Assembly: GCF_964340395.1 (NCBI RefSeq)
Contig: NC_135564.1
Span: 16,512,957-16,576,956 of the forward strand
Direction: 5' to 3'
Length of the DNA: 64,000 nt
From: Glandiceps talaboti
Taxonomy: Eukaryota > Hemichordata > Enteropneusta > Spengelidae
Shown here: in pieces, positions 24,450-35,185 of the stretch
How the letters are laid out: each line of letters starts with the position of its first letter
Position numbering within the stretch: position 1 is the stretch's first letter
Notes under the pieces: model-generated
Seen by the model: only the letters and a program-made list of their open reading frames with translations
Database searches by the model: none
What the model was told of the DNA's origin: nothing
Translations under genes and position numbers: made by a program

Positions 24450-24465
24450 AAACAATGCTAGCAGT
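24450..24465 (+). repeat. Target-site duplication, 3' copy
   Basis: Exact copy of 22157-22172. The leading A residues could belong to the LINE's poly-A tail. Confidence 0.88.
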
Positions 24466-25734
24466 GAAAAGGAAGTAAATAGTCAATGACTATAGTAAGA
24501 CAGATGTCATAAAACATTATCTAGATCTCTTTGGGAGCTAATATAATCACAGTTGTGAATGCAATTATTATCTGTAATCAATCTGCCGTTAGCAGAAAAC
24601 ACGGTTTGCAAATTGACAACATTAGCAAGGCCACATACATGAAATAGACTTATAATAGAGACAATTGAAGGCGTATACTTTTACACTAAATATAAAATGT
24701 TATAAATTAGTGTGACAAACACATAAAGTGATTTACTTCAGTTTTATGTGTTGTATTTCATATCAGCTCTGAAAAGCGTCGAATTCTCTCTTACGAAGCT
24801 AAATTAGATTCTACTCAGAGTTTCTTGTCTATCAATAGTATAGTTAATATTTCAGTCCGCGTTTCTAACAAAACAAGGGTTGACATGAAGCATTCATTCA
24901 AATTCATGTAAGGAACAGGTGTCTAACCCACCCATGGCATGAATTTTTTAGAAATTACATTTATGTGGGGTCTCTCTTCTATCCACCTTTAGTTTGTCGG
25001 TGTACTAGAGATTTTATTGTATGCACGGATGTCTGAGACTTTAATACGAAATTTGAATTAGTTCGTCCAAAGAAACGAGGCCCTGCTTTCTTACAAGCTC
25101 TGTATTTAAATTTGTAATTTGAATTAATAGTTGTGTCTTGTATATCCTCGTAGACCCTGACTCACTACAGACACATCGGTCTACGGGAACAGCCATATGC
25201 ATGCCGAATAATCGTCATGATAAGGCCTTGATCGACAGAGAAACTTTCCAGGCCCGCGTTTACATTTCTCACAGCAGATCCGAGAAGATAAACAGATTCA
25301 TTATAAGAATACTTGAACACGATACATGCTTGTCCTGCAGTTCACATCTTCTTCATCAAGAAAATAATCGTTTGTTGTTGATTGATGAAATCAAATTATT
25401 CACCTATAACAAAAAAAAGTGAAAATGAACAAAAATTCAACACAAATATTCTAATAAGTAGAAATGTTGAGAAGAACTTGGTTGAGTTCCAGAAGTTAGA
25501 GAAAAGTTACTAATTGACTAATTCTAGCCACTCGAATTTCACCAAAAAAATGAAAATACTACCTAGACCTGTCACCGACTGGCATGGTACAGCGTCTCGT
25601 TGGAGTATGCATAGTGCAAGATAGTAAACATGTGGAAAGAGAAACCATACAAAATAAAATATTGATCAAAAAGCTATTTTTATACTCTTTCTCAATCTTT
25701 CTCTGACTGAAGAACTACGAATTCTGTCCGGATT

Positions 25735-26202
25735 TTGTTACATACTCGAGAACCAAACATTCGTGCATTGTTTATACATAAGAACGATAAACAATAGACA
25801 TAACTTTAAGAAAAACTTAAAGCAGTATCTTCTGAGGGAATAACCTTTATCTGTTGTCTCTTTCAATTTGCCACTGTAATTTTATTTCTGTATATTAGAA
25901 CTTGTGCTTGTTACCTATTCTTATTTTACTATTTTTCCCCCGTTACTGTAATAAGCTTCCATTTATTTTTGTCACCAACATATCTCTTTATTTACTAAGA
26001 ATTATATTTTTGTTGTTATTGTGAAACTCGTACCAGCCCAAATTTGTACTTATTATCTACATGTACGGTCCATGGACATTGATTAGTTCCTACGAACTAT
26101 TTCCATGGCCCTCACCAGAAATGTTCTATCCGTCGCTTTCAAAGTTTGTGTATATAGTTTCCTTTTCTGGTGGAATAAATTTCAATTCAATTCAATTCAA
26201 TA
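25735..26202 (+). mobile_element. 3' end of a second LINE (CR1/L2-like tail)
   Basis: A degraded coding end containing NFKKNLKQYLL (about 25803-25836) is followed by AT-rich 3' UTR-like sequence. It ends GGAATAAATTTCAATTCAAT with about four TTCAA units at 26178-26202. Short ATTCA/TTCAA tails instead of poly-A are typical of CR1/L2-type elements. The 5' limit is uncertain. Confidence 0.5.
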
Positions 26203-26439
26203 ATGGTATGGCAGTGTACTGGTAAAATTGTTACTTTTTAGAGATACGGTGATGTGCGCCCTCTACAATCTGAATACCCAGTTTAAAACGTTCATGGTGT
26301 AGATCAACCTGAAGACAAAAAATTTACTTGTTTGTTTTCTATTTCTAACGGCAAAGTGTCCCAACTGTGTTAATTTTTGACTAGGAATGGGCTATGATAA
26401 TTATGTATGTATCTGGAATGAAAGGAATAGACTCATTAG

Positions 26440-26760
26440 TGGAACTTTAGCCTCTGGTTAACACACTAGCAATTTTCCTCTCTCCCGATTTCGAAATTTC
26501 TCCAGGGAATATTCAGCTGAAGCTTTCAAGTAATTCCAAATTGACTCTGACGACCTAGCCACACACTCGTCCTGGTTTAAAACACGATACAACACCCTTC
26601 AACCAATTCTCCGTGGTCTCTTAGACGCTGATACATCTGTAGCCTTCAAATGACATTTGCATTCGACGTAATCGCCTCGACAAATGGACGTACTTAAAGT
26701 TTGATCACACTAGAGAGGTTAATTGGAAGGCTTAATTGAAACAAGTCGCGTGAAGAATTG
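26440..26760 (+). pseudogene. Degenerate retroelement-like coding remnant
   Basis: Interrupted reading frames give stretches such as RFRNFSREYSAEAFK and SSWFKTRYNTLQPILRGLLD, separated by stops. Trp-Phe-x-Thr and a basic run are reminiscent of the linker between endonuclease and reverse transcriptase in LINE ORF2. No catalytic motif was seen, so identity is tentative. Confidence 0.3.
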
Positions 26761-28869
26761 CGTGGTGCGGGTTCAATGCATTTTGATAAGTATATTACCG
26801 CCACAGCGGTTATACTTAGTTTTGTAGTTTAGTTTTGTCCAACCTGTTACATTGTATTTTATGGATGGTTTTGTGAGAGGTATCTTCATTTCAAATTCCT
26901 TATAAAGAGCACGATTAGGAAAAAAATACCTCGTCTTCTAAAGTACTCAAAGTGATTTCCTGTGTAATCAACATATATATATGGTTTCAATATTAAAGGT
27001 AACATGACCAATAAGTCAAGCTTACAAATGATTTTGACGGGTTTCAGCAATTTCTGCTAAGGTCTATGTTTCACCGCCCATTTGTGAAATGTGAACGTCG
27101 GTAATTATTTTTTTCAGAATAGATAAGGGATCAATGAATTCGTACAAGTACAAAATTTACAAGCTGCTACTATATTACTGTTATTATAGAGTAAACATAT
27201 TAGTTAAGACAGCCGCTAATATCAATTTGGGATGAGTTACCATCTCTCGAGTGTCTTTTCAAAGCCCGTGCTACTAGGAAGTCAAAGTCTATAATCAGTG
27301 ACATTTATCACCCGGTGTACCGATTGCTTGATATCTTACCGTCCATAATCGTTTCAAAAACAGTTTTGTCCGACTTCTGTTCGTATTTTAAATGGGTCAT
27401 AATGTTGTTGTAGTGTCACGGTATTTTACAGAATGTATTGGGGTTTTTTTGGTTGTTTTTTTAGTAATTTGTAAATGTTGTTGATGTTCGGAATGCCATT
27501 TTAACCCGAGTTTCACAGAACCACCACAAATTTCATTGTACGAATACATATGACAAAGTATGATTATAAATACAAATTCTGTAGTTTGATTTCATTTTAT
27601 TGATTCATATTTTAACATTGTCATTTTAGTGGACAAAAGAACAGTGCCGTTTTGGTAATTCTATCACCGTGACCACAATTATTTTTAATGTTTATCATTA
27701 TACATAAATAATACATTACATACACTGCAGCACACAGAGATGCATGTTTTTGCTTAGAATGCCGTTTTCTTAGGAAAATATCGTACGAATCCTGCTGCTA
27801 CAAATGTATCAATCTCTATACTACGAAGGTAGGACTATATAGTCAAAATGTTGTTATATTTAGCCTGTAGACCTGGAAAACAACAATCTATGAAATATTA
27901 CACGCCCCTGTGCTGCAGCATTACAAGTATCGCATTTGTCTCTAATGCAAATGATAGAATGTGGACAGCCTGAAGTGCGTCCTCTAGTGGCAATTGATAC
28001 ATTCTCTCCTCAAGTTCTACTTTATTCGGCTAAACGTTTTATCTCCATCTTTGCATTCATAGATGGGACTGTACTTTTAAATTTGGTTGAAATTTTCATT
28101 TTATGCTGTCGAACGTCAAAAACATTTTGATATTGTAAGGCCAAATAAGAAAAGTGTATTTCCAATAACCCAACAGACACTCGTTTAAGCTGCCGATCGA
28201 CCTCAAACATTTTCTACATGCAAAAACGTACAATTACAATTTACGTTTATTTCCCTGTAGATTTTCTTGCCAACGTATCTTTGGTTGCTTTTTTAGAAAA
28301 TCACACAACAGATCTATAGCGAAACGATGTCTTTCCAGTCTATAACAGCACTTCTGAACACTACTTCTTTTACTCCTTATCGACTGTTACGGAAGTACCT
28401 TGACCAACGAGTATATCGTATTTGGGTCAAAATAATTAAAAATATATATATATAAACTTAAAAATTAATAAATTCCCTACCCACCTACCCTATTTTATTT
28501 TTATCGGAAACAAACATTTGAGTTTAGTTTAGCCTAACCGAATCAACTGTACTACATAGAGATATGTGTAGAACATGGGGATCTGAAAGTAATTGATAGT
28601 TTCCTCGCAACTTTATTTAGTCGGTGTTAATGGTGAGAAGTTCAATTGACGTAACGATTCACACTGAAACAAGGCGTGTACAGTGACCTTAGCGAAGTAT
28701 TTAATACTAAATAACCATCTACGTAATTATCACATTTCATTAATAATTGGTGAGTACATTTGACGTATCTTTGACAAAAACATCATTTTACTGTTTGCTC
28801 CAGGTGTGTAAACTGTGTCTAACTTACTATATGAACATTCGTCATGTGCGCTTCTCCGTGTCTCCCTCC

Positions 28870-28870
28870 C

Positions 28871-28939
<69 letters not shown>

Positions 28940-29530
28940 GGGTGTGTATGTATGTATGTATGTATGTATGTATGTATGTATGTATGTATGTATGTATGTA
29001 TGTATGTACGTACGTACGTACGTACGTACGTACGTACGTGTGTGTGTGTATGTATGTATGTATGTATGTATGTATGTATGTATGTATGTATGTATGTATG
29101 TATGTGTGTATGTATGTATGTATGTATGTATGCATGTATGTATGTATGTCTGTCTGTCTGTGTGCGCGTGCGTGCGTGCGTATGTATGTATGTATGTATG
29201 TATGTATGTATGTATGTATGTATGTATGTATGTATGTATGTATGTACGTACGTACGTACGTACGTACGTACGTACGTGTGTGTGTGTATGTATGTATGTA
29301 TGTATGTATGTATGTATGTATGTATGTGTGTGTATGTATGTATGTATGTATGCATGTATGTATGTCTGTCTGTCTGTGTGCGCGTGCGTGCGTGCGTATG
29401 TATGTATGTATGTATGTATGTATGTATGTATGTATGTATGTATGTATGTATGTATGTATGTATGTGTGTGCATGTGTGTGTATGTGTATGTCTATGTCTA
29501 TGTCTATGTGTATGGCTATGTGTATGTGTA
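28870..29530. repeat. Higher-order compound microsatellite
   Basis: TCTG units, then blocks of TATG, TACG, TGTG, TATG, TCTG and GCGTGC. The block series TATG-TACG-TGTG-TATG-TGCATG-TCTG-GTGCG occurs twice (about 28940-29180 and 29180-29398), so a composite unit of about 220-240 nt has itself been duplicated. Long Tyr/Val/Cys/Met ORFs on both strands are artefacts of the repeat. Confidence 0.95.
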
Positions 29531-30473
29531 AATGTGTGTATCTCACACGAGCGAGCTCACACATGTACGTATACGTAAATACACACAAAACCCACGAGCA
29601 CCAAAGCAAAGCAACTATATAATTACTCATGACCTCAATGGAATAAATTAATTTGACGTTTCAAGCAAACAAATCAGTTTGTTGGATGTTGTTGACTCAT
29701 ACAATCGTTTATTGTATTCCCGGACCATTGTAATTAGGACGTCACGGTGAAGAACTCAAAGTAAAGGCGTCCTGGCAAACTTCTGCTACCATCACCAAAC
29801 AACGACATAAACACGGCTTAAAGTTTGTCTATTGTCATGGACTGTCATATGTTTCCAGTAACAACAATACACACGGTATAATCTCTTTCACACTCCACCC
29901 ATTCTCTTCGATATATATCTAGTCAATTTATCACCAGTAAATACAATGCCGTCAATGAAAGCACAAATTTTATTGAAGAGGTCTTCCTTTCACACTATTC
30001 ACTATCTCTTCAGTGATTCTTTATTGTCATCATTCAATGGGTATTCACCATTATATTATTACTTTTATTTACCTTCGCTTCATGGTACAGTAGGATGGGT
30101 TCTACAGCCTTTCCACGTTCTTACATTAGCTGTTCAAACAAAGTGTATACCTCCCTCTAATTTCACACTTATAAACTTGTTTTAATCTCATACAAACATT
30201 CACGTCTTGTAAACTTCCGTGATGTTTAAAACACGAACAATCCGGTAGCAGGTAGATTCAACGTATAGTTGTTATTATCTTGAAGTGTATTAAGTGTGCT
30301 ATGAATATGCCTGTGCCCCAGAGGGAGTGCAAACAATAAATGGGACGACATTCTTTTAAGGTACACCTCATATCACCTAGTCGCCAGTCGTCAAAGTCCA
30401 AATTAAATGTAGTGACGAAGGATTTAGAAAATGTTATAATTTTTTAAATCGTACCTCAGAGAGTCGTTTAATC
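29531..30473. other. Upstream region of gene B
   Basis: No gene was supported and no TATA box could be assigned. The first coding ATG of gene B is at 30474. Confidence 0.4.
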
Positions 30474-33400
30474 ATGTCCTTGATCGTACGATGTTGTTGT
30501 TGCAGCGTTCGAGCTGGTTCGATTTGGACGGCGGTTTATACTTTGGTAAGTTCATGTCCTTAGTCACCTCTAACGTTGACAGTAGTGTACGATCATTATG
30601 CTCTTCATAATAGTAGGCGCGGTGTACTATACCGATTGTTATTTACCACGCCATTAGTTTTTGAAGCTATTCAGAATCAATTTGTCTGAATAAACGATTG
30701 CTAATATGGTATCCGCAAACAATATGGAGATATTTTCTGTAGTTTTTCTCTCTCTGACCGAAGTTTATTCGTTATTTTTGATCTATAACTCAAGATGGTT
30801 TTCATTAAAAGTTACTGTTAAACGCTAATATATACTTTTATTGTAAAGAACGAAAATCATATCAAAATAGTGTAGAGGTAAAACTTAGTGTGACGATTTT
30901 CTTTCACATTGCAAACATTTCCAGTAGAACAAATGGTGATGATATTCAAAAACTCCAAGTTGTATTACTGTCTTTACAAGCTGTAAGCTTATATTTTATT
31001 AGTCTTTCGACTTTGGACTGTATGGTATATGAAAGGTCATACCAAACTACGCCATTCAGTTTTTGGCAAGAAGAACTTACCTGTAGGTCAAGGAAACTGC
31101 TCACTTCTTAATAGGATGTACTGCAACACTGCATTCCAATTGCTAAATCGTATCTTCCAGTGATACAAGGTTATGACCTGATACGAATACACGGAATGAG
31201 GGATGGGGTGGGGTTTGGGGGGAGGGTGGAGGATGGGGGTTGTAGTTCGGTATCAAACCAGGATTATACCTATATACGTTATGTTGTTTTGTACATGACT
31301 AGCGACACGTGAAGCCCTACTGTCACGGTCAATTAATCTGACATTTTTGACTGAACTGTGAAACACACGGATAGCATTTTGAGAGTTCCGTCCTTGCGGA
31401 TAGAGTAAACAAAACGATATCATAAATACTACATTTTAAACTCTTATACTTTTTAAAACAAGACACGCACGTGTTATTTACTCAACCCTTTTTTTTCAGA
31501 ATATCATTATACTATCTTTATCCTTACAATCAATAATTAGAGTATTAAAAAAACAGAAGAGAGTACCCCAGATTAGAGTTATTACAGGAATATGACGTTA
31601 CATTGAATGAATATATAGCTAGTTTCATTAAAAATGTAAAATCCACAATTATTTTTTAGTTTTAATGCGTTTAAAATGATTTCACACCCACAGCTGTTTG
31701 GTAAACAGACTATCGGTAAAAGGCACGGAAAATATCATGAAATACAAAAATAAAAAATATTTTTAGAATGAGATTCATACCAAAAATAAAGTTGAAATAT
31801 ATACGTAATAGGTGAGTTAACTCATCAGGTGATACGTTTGACCAGGAGAACTTGCATGTAGTTTTAACAACGCCTCAGACCGCCACATTTGTGATCTGAG
31901 CTGACGTCACGTTTCAGTAGTCATGAAGTGAGTTCAGGTGAATATACACTATTAACAATTGGCTGTCACCGCTATGGCGTTGAGCCTTTAGTTCGACTAT
32001 TCACTCGACTGCTTTTGTTGATTATATAGTCATTTCAAGTCAGACTTTATGTTTGCACAAAACGACAGTCACTGCATTTGGCGAGAACATAAACAAACTA
32101 ATATAAAGCGCATACGGCGTTGTATTGAGAATAATCTACGCCATATTGTAGTTGACAAAAACTATTAATCTGTCCTTGGTAAACTTTCATGAAGAAAGTG
32201 AATTGATGTTACATTATAGAAGGGGTGCATTGACATGGCATCGGCATTTAGGTTTGTTTATTGCTGTGATCTCAATATATCCTCGTAGCATGAATGGTGA
32301 AAATATTTAGGTGCCCTACCCAGTATTGTCACTTGTAAGTCGCACTGACGTCAAGTCGTATAGGAAACTTTTCACATATAAAAATTACTTTGTTCGCCTT
32401 TTGATGCAAAGCAAAAACAATGAAATAATCTTCTTGTCTGTGTTACTCACATCGTGGAGTTATAATAATGGTCGAATAGTTAGAATGAACAGTTTGGCTA
32501 GGAAACAGCATGTTGTAGATTCAAACCTCACCACTGACGTTTGTTTGGTCAGTGTGAGATAGTGATATATAACGAAAACTAATATTTATTATTTATTATT
32601 AATTATTGCAGATCATATCGTTACTTAACATGGGTCTGTATATGTACCTTACTATTATTTACAAAGACATGGAGGATGGTAAGAAATGTTTTTTTTTTTA
32701 AATATCGATTGACACAAACAAGCATACAACAACATGATACCATTCGTATAATGATGTCCCTGAAACTGGACAATTAAAGTGCCAATACCTGTAATTTTTT
32801 CGCTTATTTACGATAATCAAATGCATGTATACCAATTTTTCCTGCAAATGATTCAACCATTCTAATTTAATTCACGTACTGGTTTAATTAATTCTCAAGA
32901 TTCTAATTAGTTTAATTAACGCTCATCCTTCTAATTAGTTTAATTAACTCTCATCCTTCTAATTAGTTTAATTAACTCTCATCCTTCTAATTAGTTTAAT
33001 TACCTCTCATCCTTCTAATTAGTTTAATTAACTCTCTACTCGACGGTGATGGCGCTGTGTATAAATAATTATATGTTCTGACCCTTTAATCATATTATTG
33101 TCAATAAATTATAATTTGTGGGATGCTGGTAGGAGTTAATAACCAGGCGATCACATATGTCCTTGGCTAGGGAGTTATCCGTTAGCTTTTAAATCTGAAA
33201 ATATCATTCACCACGTCTACAGGAACGAGAAATCATGAACCAGAAGTTGTTCATGCAAATGAGCAACCCTCACCTGTCAGAATGACGTAACTATATTAAG
33301 TAGTATCTTGATGTGACAAATGTACCATATATGGACATTATGTAACTGCCCACAATAAATACGAACTTGTTATTGGACAGAATATCAGTGATTGATTAAC

Positions 33401-35151
33401 CCAAGCCTGGTTTCAATTGCTGCTTTTTTCGAATAATAATTTGAAATTTCATTAAAGTTCATCCGTTCCTCCAGACGTGATAGAAGGATATCGTAAGCCA
33501 GCGGATAGCCTTTAGACTAACATGCTTAAGTGTTTCAGTCGGGGTTATTATGAGAAGAGAGATAAGATCTTAATCTATATATGAAAACATACTTCCTGTT
33601 ATAAATACTCAGTTTCAGTGATTCTTAATAGTATTGCTTTTAGCATGTAAAGGTATAGATCACGCGACTTGCAATATAAATTGGGTTTACTATAGCTATT
33701 TCTATGCAAAGAAGTCATCGCGTTAAAAATAGACTATGACAAACATGTCTGAATGTAATTCATTGAAACGATGTATTCTGTTAGCAATTTTTTTATCCTA
33801 ATGTTGCGAAGCGTGATCATTTTGCGAGGTCAAGTGGAAACAGTGGTAAGAAAGTGTCGCCCTCTGTTATAATTGTAGTCGATACAAACATCAATAAAAA
33901 TACCAACACCGTACATCGTTGTCTTCACTCTGTAGGTTACTTGAAAATTCCCTTCATAGTCTACCCAGCAATGGTAGCATGCAGTGGTGTGTTATGTATA
34001 CTATCAATAGTTCTTCTTGTTGGCGTTATCAAGGTGAGAGCTTAAAATGAGTTTGTAATATTAGCTGTCATTCCGTTTAACGTATCCAGACGCAAGTGTG
34101 AAGATACCGAGAAAACAAACGAAAGAATCGTTCGTTTTCAAGAAGAGGGCGAATTAGTAAACGAGGGTAAAAGCAATGTCACATGTTGTTTAAACCCATT
34201 GATCAAATTCAACATACTGATATGATATGCAATAGGGACATGACTTCTATATATATGTGTGTCATTAAAGATGTACCAAAATTACTGTCCGATTTATAAA
34301 CAATGTTGTGAGAAAGATGCCTCCCATATACTCCTGGAAACAGGTGAGAAATTAGACAATGACTTGAAAATCTGGACAAATGACTATTTTTGTTTTCGAA
34401 TATTGCAAAAGACAATTTTCTAATTCGGTTGTTTCAATTCGATTTATACAATTTTTTTGTTAAAAAATAAAGATAACGAAACTCAATGACATATCAGAAT
34501 TGTTTATGGCGCTGTAGTGTTCACAGCTATGACCGATTCATAACTACTGCATGTACTGGTCATAGCGTATTACTGTAGTCACTGTGCGTCAACTTGCAAC
34601 TGCCTATAGATACTAAAACACACTCTGTTTGTAAATCCCCGGTCGAGCGTTAACATTGATCATATCCCGTCTTTTATAAATACAATACGCCTAAATCCGA
34701 TAAAAACCACGATAAGCAATTTAGCTAGTATGTAAGGGTTGTCGTGTTTTTCAAATATTTAGTGACTTTTTTTTAACAGGATGAACACAGAGCGTTGTTG
34801 CCATGGATAATAGTCTACGTTTTGTATGCGATCTTTGAAGGTGCAACGGTCTTCATATTGATATTTTTCTATGTAAGTAACAATTATTATTTATTATAGC
34901 TATTTTTAAAAAAAAATTGTTTTGGATTATTGAACTAAACGTTTGTTGAAGTATAAGAATTAATAGGTATATAAATAACAATGAAAATAAGACAACAGTA
35001 TTAAATTACATAAATCTTTTGCATACATACATACATACATACATACATACATACATACATACATACATACATACATACATACATACATACACACACATAC
35101 ATACATACACACATACATACACACACATACATACATACATACATACATACA

Positions 35152-35185
<34 letters not shown>

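Larger units (their letters stand above)
24466..28869. other. Intergenic region with LINE remnants
   Basis: No gene could be supported. Apart from LINE-tail material at 25735-26202 and 26440-26760, I see only short unassigned ORFs. The clearest is 25138-25422 on the plus strand: 94 codons, no recognised domain, no clear partner exon. Confidence 0.45.

Noticed and set aside
28730-29630. Long ORFs on both strands rich in Tyr, Val, Cys, Met or His, Thr, Ile
   Set aside because: They are translations of tetranucleotide repeats, open in several frames at once. The same applies near 6.6, 35.2, 39.2, 42.8, 48.3 and 60.5 kb.
32903-33034. 28-bp regularly repeated unit resembling a CRISPR array
   Set aside because: The units are directly adjacent without spacers and lie in a eukaryotic intron; it is a minisatellite.
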